Shown in pieces: positions 26,260 to 35,436 of a DNA stretch of 64,000 bases. Source of the stretch: Phycisphaerales bacterium (GTDB lineage: Bacteria; Planctomycetota; Phycisphaerae; Phycisphaerales; UBA1924). The position numbers and the translations under genes were made by a program. Below the pieces are notes generated by a model. It had not been told where the DNA came from and did not search any database. It worked only from the letters and a program-made list of their open reading frames with translations. Each line of letters starts with the position of its first letter. Position 1 is the stretch's first letter. The stretch covers positions 1 to 64,000 of the forward strand of contig JALUWX010000029.1 in the NCBI GenBank assembly GCA_027019265.1, written 5' to 3'.

Positions 26260-26265
26260 ATGGTA
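26260..26265 (-). promoter_or_regulatory. Leaderless -10 box TACCAT (ribB)
   Basis: TACCAT lies eight bases before the ATG at 26251 on the minus strand, with no Shine-Dalgarno. A divergent TATGCT (26273-26278) could serve the small membrane protein gene on the other strand. Confidence 0.55.
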
Positions 26266-26295
26266 GATCTGATATGCTGGGAACGGGAGGGACCC

Positions 26296-26583
26296 ATGGA
26301 CGAGCCAAAGAACCACGAGAAACCCGAGCCCAGCGGATTCTGGAAGACCTACACGGAGGGCAAGCCCGAGACCCCGCTCCAGTGGGTTCAGTTCGTGCTG
26401 TTGAATATCGGATATGTGATCATGATCATCATGGGGACGATCGCGTTTGTCATGATCGCGATCTATGTCATCCCGATCCTTATTGCCGGCGCGGTGCTGT
26501 TCTTCCTCTTCATCATCTTCTTTGGCTCAGGCAGCGGCGGCGGTGGGGGGCCGCCCGACGTGCGCGGGCCGACACCCATGTGA
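26296..26583 (+). CDS. Small double-spanning membrane protein
   Basis: This 95-residue protein has a polar start (K-N-H-E-K-P-E-P), two long hydrophobic segments (about 32-57 and 59-78) and a Gly-rich tail ending in P-T-P-M. GGGAGGG precedes the ATG by five bases. No family recognised. It is divergent from ribB and followed by the O-methyltransferase gene, which has its own promoter-like box. Confidence 0.6.
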   Translation: MDEPKNHEKPEPSGFWKTYTEGKPETPLQWVQFVLLNIGYVIMIIMGTIAFVMIAIYVIPILIAGAVLFFLFIIFFGSGSGGGGGPPDVRGPTPM

Positions 26584-26618
26584 TCACCTCAGCGGGATCA
26601 CATCAGTTGATCCGGGTC

Positions 26619-26624
26619 TACCCT
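26619..26624 (+). promoter_or_regulatory. Leaderless -10 box TACCCT (O-methyltransferase)
   Basis: TACCCT lies five bases before the ATG at 26630; the spacer is all C and has no Shine-Dalgarno. Confidence 0.6.
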
Positions 26625-26629
26625 CCCCC

Positions 26630-27292
26630 ATGGACATGACCCCCCAGCGCTGGATGAACACCTGCACCTACCTCGACGACGTCTTCGGGCGCGCCGACGA
26701 GCACCTCGAAACCCTCATGGAACGCGCCATCGCGGAGGGGATCCCGGATATCGCCGTCTCGTCGAGTGTGGGGCGCTTCCTGAACCTGCTCGCGATCATG
26801 AGCGGGGCACGCACGATCGTCGAGGTCGGGACTCTCGCTGGGTACTCGGGGATCTGGCTCGCGCGGGCGCTCCCCGACAACGGGCGATTCATCACCATCG
26901 AGCCCAACGAACTCCACGCAAACTTCGCCCAGCGCATGTTCGACGAAGCCAAGGTTGCGGACCGAGCCGAGATCCGGCGCTCGACCGGGCTCGCCGAACT
27001 CCCCAAGCTCGTCGAGGAGCTCGGGCCGAACTCGGTCGATGTCGTCTTCCTCGATGCGATCAAGACCGAGTACCCCGACTACATGCCCCACGCGCGGACC
27101 CTGCTCCGTCCCGGGGGGCTGCTGATCGCCGACAACGTGCTGGGCGCGGGGTGGTGGATCGACATGCCCGAGGGTGAGAACCCGTCGAGGGACGCCGCGG
27201 ATCGGTTCAACCGGATGGTCGTGGACGATCCCGCGTTCGATACGGCCTGCGCCCCGATCCGCGAGGGTGTCCTCGTCGCGCGGAAGCGCTGA
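26630..27292 (+). CDS. COMT-family O-methyltransferase
   Basis: This 220-residue SAM-dependent methyltransferase has motif I V-E-V-G-T-L-A-G-Y-S-G at residues 64-74, then the acidic I-E-P-N-E, and F-L-D-A-I-K at about 142-147 followed by D-N-V-L, the metal-binding set of catechol/caffeoyl-CoA O-methyltransferases. It probably methylates a small hydroxylated aromatic or other acceptor; the acceptor is unknown. The start is set by the leaderless-type box and the M-D-M-T N-terminus. Confidence 0.85.
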   Translation: MDMTPQRWMNTCTYLDDVFGRADEHLETLMERAIAEGIPDIAVSSSVGRFLNLLAIMSGARTIVEVGTLAGYSGIWLARALPDNGRFITIEPNELHANFAQRMFDEAKVADRAEIRRSTGLAELPKLVEELGPNSVDVVFLDAIKTEYPDYMPHARTLLRPGGLLIADNVLGAGWWIDMPEGENPSRDAADRFNRMVVDDPAFDTACAPIREGVLVARKR

Positions 27293-27313
27293 ACCGGAGC
27301 GGGAGTGGGGCGG

Positions 27314-27319
27314 TACAGT
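27314..27319 (+). promoter_or_regulatory. Leaderless -10 box TACAGT (redoxin gene)
   Basis: TACAGT lies five bases before the ATG at 27325. No Shine-Dalgarno is present in the 32-base gap after the O-methyltransferase gene. Confidence 0.6.
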
Positions 27320-27324
27320 TGGGC

Positions 27325-28632
27325 ATGCGTCCAATCATCGCAGTTCTCGGATCCGCGATCGCGATCACACTCATTGTGGCTGCGTTTCTTCCCGCACCTG
27401 ATTCTGGGCGCTATCGGTACACGTTCGATGTCACGATCCAGACTCCGGGCGGCGAACTTCCGTTCCATATCGTGATGCAACGGAACAGCAGCGCCTTCCC
27501 GAAGGATGCTCGGATCTACCCGGGCCCGATCGGTGTACCACGGCCGCTCGAAGAATCCGCGATCCATGTTCTGCTCCCGGACTTCGACCCGGAAGATCTG
27601 TCCGAAATCGTGATCCCGTTCGAGCACTACGACTCAGAGCTCAAACTGACCCAAACCGAGGGTCATCGCTACAAGGGTGCCTGGCGCAAAGTTCGCGGCT
27701 CAGGTGTTGCTGAGTTGCCTGTAAAGGCGACTCGTGTGATCGGAAGCGACAATCTGAGCGGAGTCGATCCCGACGCGGGTCGTTCCCACCAAGTGGTTGC
27801 CAATAGCGAACGGTTCTCGGGCAGATGGCGGGTCCAGTTCGAGTCGTCCGATGACACAGCGATCGGTGACTTCTCCGCTTGGGGCAATCTTGTCATCGGG
27901 ACATTCCTCACCACGACCGGAGACTACAGGCATCTTCGCGGGGTGATCGACGGCGACCTCATGCGCCTCTCCACCTTCGACGGCGCGCACGCCTTCCTCT
28001 TCCACGCGCGTCTCCAGCCCGACGGCACCATCGCCGGCGACTTCTGGTCCGGGGACTGGTGGCACGAGACATGGACCGCGACGCGCGACGACGACGCGCA
28101 GCTCCCCGATATGTTCGCGCAGACGAGCGCTCCCAACGAGGACGCGCTCGACGAGCTCGTCTTCACCAATCTCGAAGGCGAACCCACGCGCGTCGTCGAT
28201 GCGCTCAACGCAACCAACGCACCCGTGCGCATCATCGAGGTCTTCGGGTCCTGGTGCCCCAACTGCGCCGACGCCGGGCGCGAACTCGCCGAACTGAAGA
28301 AGACTTACGGCGACAAGCTCGGGATCCTCGGGCTCGCCTTCGAGCTCACCGACGACCACGAGCGCTCGTCCACCCAGGTCAAACGCTACCTCGAGCGCTT
28401 CGGTGCGGACTGGGACGTCCTCATCGCGGGACTCAACAACAAAGACGCGGCCACCGAGGAACTCGCGATCCTCGACCAGGTCCGCGCGTACCCCACGACG
28501 ATTTTCCTGAACTCGGACAACGAGATCGTCGAGATCCATACCGGATTCACAGGACCCGCGACCGGGGACGCATACACCGAGCAGCACGAGCGCTACGTTT
28601 CGATCATCGAATCACTGATCCACGGCGAATAA
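27325..28632 (+). CDS. Secreted or anchored redoxin (TlpA/thioredoxin-like) with long N-domain
   Basis: This is a 435-residue protein with an N-terminal hydrophobic segment (I-A-V-L-G-S-A-I-A, residues 5-24), a beta-rich N-domain (about 30-270) and a C-terminal thioredoxin fold with W-C-P-N-C (Cys311 and Cys314) and the cis-Pro A-Y-P-T-T. It probably acts in envelope thiol-disulfide exchange. DNA up to about 27930 is less GC-biased than the rest of the gene, with an abrupt switch inside the coding region. The alpha/beta hydrolase gene begins 23 bases downstream. Confidence 0.8.
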   Translation: MRPIIAVLGSAIAITLIVAAFLPAPDSGRYRYTFDVTIQTPGGELPFHIVMQRNSSAFPKDARIYPGPIGVPRPLEESAIHVLLPDFDPEDLSEIVIPFEHYDSELKLTQTEGHRYKGAWRKVRGSGVAELPVKATRVIGSDNLSGVDPDAGRSHQVVANSERFSGRWRVQFESSDDTAIGDFSAWGNLVIGTFLTTTGDYRHLRGVIDGDLMRLSTFDGAHAFLFHARLQPDGTIAGDFWSGDWWHETWTATRDDDAQLPDMFAQTSAPNEDALDELVFTNLEGEPTRVVDALNATNAPVRIIEVFGSWCPNCADAGRELAELKKTYGDKLGILGLAFELTDDHERSSTQVKRYLERFGADWDVLIAGLNNKDAATEELAILDQVRAYPTTIFLNSDNEIVEIHTGFTGPATGDAYTEQHERYVSIIESLIHGE

Positions 28633-28655
28633 AGATCGATAGGGAGTTTGAACGG

Positions 28656-29816
28656 ATGAAGATCACCACCACGATCCTGACCCTCGGGCTCTGCGCCTTC
28701 AGCGCCCTCGCGCAGCCCAGCCGTCCCCAGACCCCCGAAACGCCCTTCCCCTACGAGTCCATCGACATGCTCATCGATGCAACGGACGAGGGGATGGACC
28801 AATCGCCCTGGTCCCCCGTGTACGACGGGTTCACCCACGTCCTCGGCGCGACCCTCACCCTCCCCGATCCCGAGCAGTTCGGGGAAGGCCCGTACCCCGG
28901 GGTCGTGATGATCACGGGGTCGGGTCCTCAGGACCGGGACGAGACGATCATGGCGCACAAGCCCTTCCTCGTCATCGCGGATCACCTGACGCGCCACGGG
29001 ATCGCCGTCCTCCGGATGGACGACCGGGGGATCGGGAAGTCCACGGGGGTGTTCGGGCTCACGAGTGTCGAGCAGCACGCGCGCGATGCGTGGTTCGGGG
29101 TGCGATACATGATCGAGCACCCCAGGGTCCATGCGTCCCAGGTCGGGATCATCGGGCACTCCCAGGGGGGGATGGTCGCGCCGTACCTCGCGCTCCACGA
29201 CCCGGATGTCGCGTTCATCGTGATGCTGGCCGGGACCGGGGTGAGCGGCGCGGAGGTGCTCATCGACCAGACCGAGCTCATGTACACGAAGACCGATCTC
29301 GACGAGGACTATGTCAACGCCGCCATCGAGCGGAGACGGGTGCTCTTCGATCGGATGTGCGCCGGTGCGGAGAAGGACGAGCTCCTCGATCTCGTCAAGC
29401 AGATCGCGATCACGGAGTTCCGGGTCCCCGACGACGACAACGCGATGAAGCTCGCTGAGCAGATGCTCCCCCAGTTCAACAGCGCCCCGATGCGCTCGTT
29501 TATCTGCCACGACCCGCGTGACTACCTCCCCTGGATCAACATCCCCATCCTCGCGCTCAACGGGTCCCTCGACACCCAGGTCACCCCCCGGCTCAACCTC
29601 GATACGATCCGAGAGACCCTCGAGAAAGCGGGGAACCGTCAGTCCACGATCATCGAGCTGGGCGGGCTCAACCACCTCTTCCAGCACGCCAAGATCGGAG
29701 CCGTCGGGGAGTACGGGACCATCGAGGAGACAATCGCGCCCGAGGTGCTCGGGATCCTCTCGTCGTGGATCAACGCGACGAGCGAACGGATCGCGCCCGC
29801 GCCCGACGAGGAATGA
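28656..29816 (+). CDS. Secreted alpha/beta hydrolase
   Basis: This is a 386-residue protein with a signal peptide (L-T-L-G-L-C-A-F-S-A-L-A-Q). The nucleophile elbow is G-H-S-Q-G-G (Ser169). L-N-G-S-L-D supplies the Asp and G-L-N-H the His of the triad. M-I-T-G-S-G-P-Q and D-D-R-G provide the oxyanion region. It resembles secreted DUF3887/peptidase-like alpha/beta hydrolases. The substrate is unknown. AGGGAG lies nine bases before the ATG. The close position after the redoxin gene suggests co-expression. Confidence 0.82.
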   Translation: MKITTTILTLGLCAFSALAQPSRPQTPETPFPYESIDMLIDATDEGMDQSPWSPVYDGFTHVLGATLTLPDPEQFGEGPYPGVVMITGSGPQDRDETIMAHKPFLVIADHLTRHGIAVLRMDDRGIGKSTGVFGLTSVEQHARDAWFGVRYMIEHPRVHASQVGIIGHSQGGMVAPYLALHDPDVAFIVMLAGTGVSGAEVLIDQTELMYTKTDLDEDYVNAAIERRRVLFDRMCAGAEKDELLDLVKQIAITEFRVPDDDNAMKLAEQMLPQFNSAPMRSFICHDPRDYLPWINIPILALNGSLDTQVTPRLNLDTIRETLEKAGNRQSTIIELGGLNHLFQHAKIGAVGEYGTIEETIAPEVLGILSSWINATSERIAPAPDEE

Positions 29817-29820
29817 TCGA

Positions 29821-31212
29821 TCAGAGCAGGGTCCCGCGCAGCATCAGCAGCGCGAGCGCGAAGTAGATCGACAACCCCGACACGTCCATCAGGGTCGCAA
29901 CGAGCGGCGACGACGAGGTCGCAGGGTCGAGCCCGATCCGTTCGAGGATGAGCGGGAACATCGACCCGATCAACGTCCCCCAGATCACGATAAAGAGCAC
30001 GGCGATCCCCACCGTCCCGGCCAGGAGTGGGCCGTGTTCCCCGACGTCGATGAACCCGATGCTCGACATCACGAGGACCGTGGTTGCGCCCATCAACCCG
30101 AGCGCGCACCCGAGCGCGAGACCCGTCAGGATCTCCTTGCGCATGATCGCCCACCACTGCGCCAATCGCACATCCTCGACAGCGATCGCGCGCACGAGCA
30201 GACTCGCGGCCTGGGTCCCCGTGTTCCCCCCGCTCGCAATAATCATCGGGACGAACACCGCGAGCACGACCGCTTTCCCGAGCTGCTCGTCGAAGAACCC
30301 CATCACTCCGATCGTCAACAGCTGGAGCATGAACAGCCCGACGAGCCACACCCCGCGCTTCCGGATCATCGAGCGCACGGGTGAGTCCACGTACGGCGCA
30401 TCGAGCGCCTCCATACCACCGAGCTTCTGCACGTCCTCCGTGAACTCTTCCTGCGCGACATCCGCGACGTCGTCGAACGTCACGATCCCGACGAGCAGAC
30501 CCAGCGAGTCCACCACGGGCAGCGCCGTCCGGTTGTATCGGTCCATCATCCGGACCGCTTCCTCCCGGTCGTCGATCGCGCGGAGCGCGAGGAACTGCTT
30601 GTCCATCAGCTCCTCGATCGTCGTCTCCGGATCCGCGAGCAGGAGCACCCGGATGTGGAGGTCGTCCACCAGGGTCCCGTCGTGGTCGATGACATACACC
30701 CAGTTGACGGTTTCCGCGTCTTTCCCGTATCGACGGATATGCGCGAGCGCGTGCTCGATCGTCCATCCCCGCCGGACGCGCACGTAGTCCGGGGTCATCA
30801 ATCGACCCACGCTCTCCGCCGGGTACCCGAGGATCCCCTGGGTGATGCGCCTCGTCTCCGCGCTCATCCGTCCCATCAGGGGGGTCGCGACCTCGACGGG
30901 GAGCTCGTCGAGGATCGCCGCCCGGTCGTCCGGTTCGAGCGATTCGATCAATCGCGCGGACCGTTCGTCCCCGAGCTCGTCGAGCAGCTTCTCTTGGTCG
31001 CTCAGCTCGAGCTCCGCAAACGCATCGCTGGCCAGCTGTCTCGGAAGGACCCGGAAGATCACCGAAGCGTGTTCCGGCGCGATCGACGACAGCAGATCCG
31101 CGATGTCCGCCGGCTCGAGCACCGTCAGCGCGGTCCGAACCGTCCGATAATCGCGGTCCTCGATCATCCGGATCAGATCGGGCTCAAGCAGCTGGGTCGT
31201 GGGGGAGTGCAC
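29821..31212 (-). CDS. mgtE: MgtE magnesium transporter
   Basis: This is a 463-residue Mg2+ channel/transporter. The order is a soluble N-domain (about 1-130, with the L-P-x-E-V-A-T-P-L-M-G-R-M-S motif), two CBS domains (about 135-260) that sense Mg2+, and a five-helix membrane part (about 285-463) with the conserved G-G-N-T-G-T-Q segment. It starts at GTG 31212 with a TACCAT box six bases upstream and no Shine-Dalgarno. Being leaderless, it has no room for an Mg2+ riboswitch. It is convergent with the alpha/beta hydrolase gene, leaving only 4 bases between stops. Confidence 0.93.
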   Translation of the reverse strand: MHSPTTQLLEPDLIRMIEDRDYRTVRTALTVLEPADIADLLSSIAPEHASVIFRVLPRQLASDAFAELELSDQEKLLDELGDERSARLIESLEPDDRAAILDELPVEVATPLMGRMSAETRRITQGILGYPAESVGRLMTPDYVRVRRGWTIEHALAHIRRYGKDAETVNWVYVIDHDGTLVDDLHIRVLLLADPETTIEELMDKQFLALRAIDDREEAVRMMDRYNRTALPVVDSLGLLVGIVTFDDVADVAQEEFTEDVQKLGGMEALDAPYVDSPVRSMIRKRGVWLVGLFMLQLLTIGVMGFFDEQLGKAVVLAVFVPMIIASGGNTGTQAASLLVRAIAVEDVRLAQWWAIMRKEILTGLALGCALGLMGATTVLVMSSIGFIDVGEHGPLLAGTVGIAVLFIVIWGTLIGSMFPLILERIGLDPATSSSPLVATLMDVSGLSIYFALALLMLRGTLL

Positions 31213-31218
31213 GGGGGG

Positions 31219-31224
31219 ATGGTA
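31219..31224 (-). promoter_or_regulatory. Leaderless -10 box TACCAT (mgtE)
   Basis: TACCAT lies six bases before the GTG start at 31212 on the minus strand, with a run of six C in between. It overlaps a small GGGATGG/CCATCCC inverted repeat. Confidence 0.6.
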
Positions 31225-31315
31225 GAACCCATCCCGGCGTGATCCTCACAGACCGCGCAGACGGATCCGCTCCGCCCGGGGATTCCTCAACCCAACCCCA
31301 CCCCGACCCGATCCA

Positions 31316-31337
31316 AGGGGGAGAACACCCTCCCCCT
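31316..31337 (+). promoter_or_regulatory. Leader hairpin next to the pilin-like gene's ribosome site
   Basis: AGGGGGAG pairs with CTCCCCCT (8 bp, loop AACACC). The stem ends directly against the TGGAG of the ribosome binding site for ATG 31350, so it could influence translation initiation. Confidence 0.45.
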
Positions 31338-31349
31338 GGAGCGATCCCT

Positions 31350-31820
31350 ATGGAACGAATGCGCCGTGCCTTCACGCTCGTTGAGCTCATCGTTGTCATC
31401 ATCGTGATCGGGATCCTCGCCGCGATGACCATCCCCAAGCTCGCGAACGCCGCCGGAGAGACCAATATCACCGCGACGTCGCAGGATCTCAAAGCGATCG
31501 CCAACGCCGTGGTCATGTACCGCGCCGAGCACGGGGTCTTTCCACGGGATGTGAACCGGACCCAAGCCGTCGGTGTCCTCGCTCCCTACTTCAAGCAGGG
31601 CAACCCGTTCGAGAAGGACGCGCCCATCGGGGGCGCGTACGACTACGAGGGACCCCCCAACTGGGACCCCGTCCAGATCTCGATCCGTCAGAACGGGTCC
31701 AACCGATTCACCCAGGACATGGCGCTCGAGCTCGATCGCTACATGGATAACGGGGATCTCCGCTCGGGGTCCCTGATCCTCCACGGGAGCCGGTTCGCGT
31801 ACTACTTCCTGGACCACTGA
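31350..31820 (+). CDS. Type II/IV pseudopilin-like protein
   Basis: This 156-residue protein has a textbook prepilin start: basic M-E-R-M-R-R-A followed after the cleavage site (Ala7/Phe8) by F-T-L-V-E-L-I-V-V-I-I-V-I-G-I-L. Glu12 is the conserved +5 Glu of mature pilins. A GspG-like N-terminal helix is followed by a short C-domain with N-P-F and G-G-A-Y-D-Y segments seen in planctomycete pseudopilins. It would be a subunit of a type II secretion or type IV pilus-like filament. No secretion ATPase gene lies next to it. Confidence 0.85.
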   Translation: MERMRRAFTLVELIVVIIVIGILAAMTIPKLANAAGETNITATSQDLKAIANAVVMYRAEHGVFPRDVNRTQAVGVLAPYFKQGNPFEKDAPIGGAYDYEGPPNWDPVQISIRQNGSNRFTQDMALELDRYMDNGDLRSGSLILHGSRFAYYFLDH

Positions 31821-31857
31821 TCCCGTCCGATCCGCAAAGCCAGGCGCGGCCGGGGTC

Positions 31858-31863
31858 TACGAT
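31858..31863 (+). promoter_or_regulatory. Leaderless -10 box TACGAT (queD)
   Basis: TACGAT lies five bases before the ATG at 31869, with no Shine-Dalgarno. Confidence 0.6.
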
Positions 31864-31868
31864 CCTCC

Positions 31869-32336
31869 ATGCGCTACCGGGTCTGTAAATCGTTCGAGAT
31901 CGAGTCGGGACACATGCTCTCCAAGCACCCCGGGCGCTGTCAGTACCCCCACGGACACTCGAGGCGCGTCGATCTGGTCCTCTCGAGCGAATCCCTCGAT
32001 TCCAGCGACATGGTCTGCGATTTCAAAGCCCTGAAGCTCGCCGTCGAGGAGTACATCGATTCCTACGACCACGCGCTCATGGTCAACGACTCGGACCCGA
32101 TCCTCGATTCTCTGACCGAGAAGCAGAAGACGCGCATCATCGTGTGCAAAAACGAAGATCCCACGACGGAAGTCATGGCGCGGCGCATCTACGACCATGT
32201 CTCGGATCTCCTCCACGAAGGGGGAACCTACACGGACCCCAACGGGTTCGGGTTCACCCTGCGCGCCGGGCTCACCCTCGAACGGGTCCGGGTCACCGAG
32301 ACCTCGAGCTCCTGGGCCGAATACGGGATCGACTGA
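31869..32336 (+). CDS. queD: 6-carboxy-5,6,7,8-tetrahydropterin synthase (QueD)
   Basis: This 155-residue PTPS-fold enzyme makes 6-carboxytetrahydropterin in the 7-deazaguanine pathway (queuosine precursor). Zinc ligands are His15 and the H-G-H at residues 28-30. The catalytic Cys24 gives C-Q-Y-P-H-G-H, the QueD-type C-x-x-x-H-G-H motif. This contrasts with the Cys-less paralogue at 3362-3736. The pathway partners queC and queE lie 2.4 kb downstream, separated by the HtrA and zinc-ribbon genes. Confidence 0.9.
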   Translation: MRYRVCKSFEIESGHMLSKHPGRCQYPHGHSRRVDLVLSSESLDSSDMVCDFKALKLAVEEYIDSYDHALMVNDSDPILDSLTEKQKTRIIVCKNEDPTTEVMARRIYDHVSDLLHEGGTYTDPNGFGFTLRAGLTLERVRVTETSSSWAEYGID

Positions 32337-32467
32337 TCCCCAACAAAGCCCAGAACCGAGCCCGGATCCGGAAACATCCGGGCTCCTCGAGCGTTGGTAT
32401 GGGGAACGGCCGGGCGCGCCGAGCAGCAGCGGGCGCCCATGACAGAGTGAGAACAGGAGCGATCCGT

Positions 32468-33880
32468 ATGATGAGTTCCGCGCAGACGACTTCCGTGCTG
32501 TCCCGTGGTCTCCGAGCCCTCGCGCTCTCCTCGATCCTCACGATCGGGACGGGCGCGTCGGCGATGGACACCCTCGATCCGCCGACCAAAGAACAAGAAC
32601 GCGCGATGTCCTTCGCGAACGATCTCTCCCTCGCGTTCGAACACGCGAGCGAGACCATCGAGCCCAGCGTGGTCCACATCATCACCCAGGAGCAGACCCG
32701 GCACGGATTCAATCGACAGGTCGGGCTCGGGTCCGGGGTCATCGTCGATACGCGCGGGTTCATCCTGACCAACGCGCACGTCGTCGAATCCGGGAAGTCG
32801 CTCAGCGTACGACTCGCCGACGGGCGCGAGGTCGAAGGCGAGATCGTCGGGACCTTCGCGGAGTCCGACATCGCCGTCGTCAAGATCGAAGCCACCGGGC
32901 TCACCCCGGCCCAGTTCGGGGATTCCGAAGCCCTGCGCGTCGGGCAATGGGTCCTCGCGATCGGGTCCCCCTTCGGGTTCCAGCAGAGCGTGACGGCCGG
33001 GATCGTCAGCGCGAAAGGACGGGGCTCCATCGAAGGCCCGATGAGCACGGATTGGGACAACCCCCCCCAGCGCTTCCAAGAGTTCATCCAGACCGACGCG
33101 GCGATCAACCCCGGGAACTCCGGAGGACCCCTCGTCGATCTCAACGGGAAGGTCGTCGGGCTCAACACGGCCATCGCGTCACGCTCCGGCGGGAACAACG
33201 GGCTCGGGTTCGCGATCCCCATCGATATCGCGAAAGCCATCATGGAACGGATCGTTGACTCCGGACGGGTCGATCGGGGTTGGCTCGGGATCCAGATGGG
33301 TCGTCTCGAACCCGAACGCGCGATCAAGCTCGGGATCGACGGCGGGGTCGTGCTCGATCGGGTCATCGACGACGGCCCGGCGGACCGCGCGGGTCTGCAA
33401 GACGGCGACATCGTCGTCGCGATCGGCGGGCGCGCCACCGAAAACCTCGTCCGATTCAGCAACGCGATCATGCTCGCGCGACCCGGGGTCCCCGTCGAGA
33501 TCGACTACATCCGCGGGGACAGGAAACGCTCCACCAGCGCCGTCGTCGAGGACCGGGACGAACAGCAAGCGCTCGCATACGGCGGGGTCTACCTCGAGGA
33601 TCTCGGGATCACCCTCATCCCGCGTCAGATGAATATCACCCGGGGAAGGCGCGTCGTCGGATCGGTCGAAGGGTTCGAGATCCTCCGGATCGTTGACAAC
33701 TCACTCGCGGACGAATCCGGGTTCGAAGCGGGAGACTTCATCTACGAAATCGAAGGACGCTCCTTCGATGACGCGGAGTCCGTCGAACGCTTCTTCGATC
33801 GTGCGGATCTCGAGCACGGGGTGCGTATCAAGCTCCGGAGAGGAGACGCGAGCGGGTACATCGATCTCCGGAAGGATTGA
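32468..33880 (+). CDS. HtrA/DegP-family periplasmic serine protease with two PDZ domains
   Basis: This 470-residue protease has an N-terminal signal ([10 protein letters not shown]). The catalytic triad is His104 (T-N-A-H-V-V), Asp134 (E-S-D-I-A) and Ser218 (N-P-G-N-S-G-G-P). PDZ1 is about 270-360 (D-G-P-A-D-R-A-G-L) and PDZ2 about 385-470 (N-S-L-A-D-E-S-G-F). It probably degrades or refolds misfolded envelope proteins. The ATG at 32468 is chosen because AGGAG lies eight bases upstream; the open frame extends further but is non-coding in character. It converges with the zinc-ribbon gene, leaving 2 bases. Confidence 0.92.
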   Translation: MMSSAQTTSVLSRGLRALALSSILTIGTGASAMDTLDPPTKEQERAMSFANDLSLAFEHASETIEPSVVHIITQEQTRHGFNRQVGLGSGVIVDTRGFILTNAHVVESGKSLSVRLADGREVEGEIVGTFAESDIAVVKIEATGLTPAQFGDSEALRVGQWVLAIGSPFGFQQSVTAGIVSAKGRGSIEGPMSTDWDNPPQRFQEFIQTDAAINPGNSGGPLVDLNGKVVGLNTAIASRSGGNNGLGFAIPIDIAKAIMERIVDSGRVDRGWLGIQMGRLEPERAIKLGIDGGVVLDRVIDDGPADRAGLQDGDIVVAIGGRATENLVRFSNAIMLARPGVPVEIDYIRGDRKRSTSAVVEDRDEQQALAYGGVYLEDLGITLIPRQMNITRGRRVVGSVEGFEILRIVDNSLADESGFEAGDFIYEIEGRSFDDAESVERFFDRADLEHGVRIKLRRGDASGYIDLRKD

Positions 33881-33882
33881 TC

Positions 33883-34647
33883 TCAGGACCCCGCGCGGAC
33901 CTTCTTGATCTTCGCGATGAGCTTGTCCGAGCGGATCCGGAACCCCGCTTTGATCCTCGAGCCCTGGAGCTCAGCGCGGATCCGCCGGATCTCTTCGCGC
34001 GACGGGTCCAGGGGCGCAAGCGACTGCGCCAACCACCCACGCACGCGCTTGCGCGGCGAATGCTTCGTCACCCAGTACAGCAGCGCCCCGAAGATCGTCA
34101 CCACCGCGCCGGCCGCGCCGACCAGCGCCCACACGTTCCCGGATTCGCGCCACCCCCAATACCCCAGCGCCATCACGAGCAGACACCCGAGCAGGATCAG
34201 CAGCTTCACGAAGGGGGTCAAACGCTCGAACGAGTCCTCGTCGTAGATCCGCGCGAAGCAGTACATCGCGTGACGGATGAGCTCTTCGCGCTGATCGGGC
34301 TTGAGCTTCCCCTCCCGTCGCGCCTGCTCCATCCGCGCACAGTCCTCGATCCGGGACCGAACGATCGGGAGCGCCTCGGGCTCGTGGGTCCCGACCGCGC
34401 CCTTCCCCGGGACGACCCGCACATCACGCTCGTCCGCGCTCCGCTCCACCCGCGCGGCGCACACCACGCACGTCAGCTCGTGATGGATCTGTCCCACAGG
34501 ACCCCGATCCAGACACAGGGTGTACCGGTGATGACCGGCCAGCGCGAGCTTGAACCTGCGTTCGCACCGACACACCGGACAGAAGTCCGACGTGACCCCC
34601 ACGGGGCGCACACGCAACACCTTCGCACTCAACAGCGAGAGCGGCAT
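33883..34647 (-). CDS. Zinc-ribbon membrane protein, function unknown
   Basis: This is a 254-residue protein. An N-terminal domain has C-P-V-C (residues 23-26) and C-V-V-C (about 60-63), a probable zinc ribbon. A helical linker follows, then two transmembrane helices (about 146-165 and 171-192) and a basic C-terminal tail. ATG 34647 is chosen over an upstream ATG because the leaderless-type box TAGGAT lies seven bases before it. The family was not recognised. It is transcribed divergently from queC. Confidence 0.65.
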   Translation of the reverse strand: MPLSLLSAKVLRVRPVGVTSDFCPVCRCERRFKLALAGHHRYTLCLDRGPVGQIHHELTCVVCAARVERSADERDVRVVPGKGAVGTHEPEALPIVRSRIEDCARMEQARREGKLKPDQREELIRHAMYCFARIYDEDSFERLTPFVKLLILLGCLLVMALGYWGWRESGNVWALVGAAGAVVTIFGALLYWVTKHSPRKRVRGWLAQSLAPLDPSREEIRRIRAELQGSRIKAGFRIRSDKLIAKIKKVRAGS

Positions 34648-34654
34648 AACTCGT

Positions 34655-34660
34655 ATCCTA
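34655..34660 (-). promoter_or_regulatory. Leaderless -10 box TAGGAT (zinc-ribbon gene)
   Basis: TAGGAT lies seven bases before the ATG at 34647 on the minus strand, with no Shine-Dalgarno. Confidence 0.55.
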
Positions 34661-34708
34661 CCAGAAACTTGGCGCTCAGGTTCCACAATCCGGCGCGTTG
34701 CGCCGAGC

Positions 34709-34714
34709 TACCCT
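34709..34714 (+). promoter_or_regulatory. Leaderless -10 box TACCCT (queC)
   Basis: TACCCT lies eight bases before the ATG at 34723; an overlapping TACATT lies three bases before it. Either would give a leaderless or near-leaderless transcript for queC-queE. Confidence 0.55.
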
Positions 34715-34722
34715 ACATTCCC

Positions 34723-35436
34723 ATGATCGTTGACTCCTCCAAAGCCGCCGTCTGTCTCCTCTCCGGGGGTCTCGACAGCGCCACCACCCTCGCGATCGCG
34801 CGTCACGAGGGGTACGACTGCCACTGCATCTCCTTCGCTTACGGGCAGCGCCACACGATCGAGCTCGAAGCCGCGCGCAGAGTCGCGGACTCACTCGGCG
34901 CAACCACCCACCAGATCGTGAACCTCGACACCACCATCTTCCAGGGGTGGAGCGCGCTCACCGGCGGCGAAGACGTCCCCAAGGACCGGGACCCGCGCGA
35001 GATGGAGCACGACATCCCGAGCACGTACGTCCCCGCGCGCAACCTCATCTTCCTCTCCATCGCCGCCGGGATCGCGGAGGGGTTCGGTGCGCGCGAGATC
35101 TATATCGGCGCGAACGCCGTGGACTACTCCGGGTACCCGGACTGCCGGGTCGAGTTCCTCGAGTCCTTCCAGACCACCATGAACCTCGGGACCAAAGCGG
35201 GGGTGTCGGGGGACACGACGCGCATCCACGCGCCCCTCGTGAACCTGACCAAAGCGCGGATCATCGAGCAAGGGATCGCGCTCGGGGTTGACTACGCGCT
35301 CACCCATTCGTGCTACGACCCCGACGACCAGGGGCGCGCGTGCGGGCGCTGCGATTCGTGCGCGATCCGTCGGGACGGATTCAAAAACGCGGGGGTCGAT
35401 GACCCGACGATCTACTCACCCGGAGCGATCCCGTGA
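34723..35436 (+). CDS. queC: 7-cyano-7-deazaguanine synthase (QueC)
   Basis: This 237-residue ATP-dependent enzyme converts 7-carboxy-7-deazaguanine to preQ0. The PP-loop S-G-G-L-D-S is at residues 14-19. The C-terminal zinc site is formed by the Cys in H-S-C-Y, then C-G-R-C and D-S-C. Y-V-P-A-R-N and [14 protein letters not shown] are family signatures. The stop overlaps the GTG start of queE by 4 bases, so the two are translationally coupled. Confidence 0.95.
   Translation: MIVDSSKAAVCLLSGGLDSATTLAIARHEGYDCHCISFAYGQRHTIELEAARRVADSLGATTHQIVNLDTTIFQGWSALTGGEDVPKDRDPREMEHDIPSTYVPARNLIFLSIAAGIAEGFGAREIYIGANAVDYSGYPDCRVEFLESFQTTMNLGTKAGVSGDTTRIHAPLVNLTKARIIEQGIALGVDYALTHSCYDPDDQGRACGRCDSCAIRRDGFKNAGVDDPTIYSPGAIP

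Noticed and set aside
29997-31212. An Mg2+ riboswitch for mgtE
   Set aside because: A -10 box six bases before the start leaves no leader to hold one.
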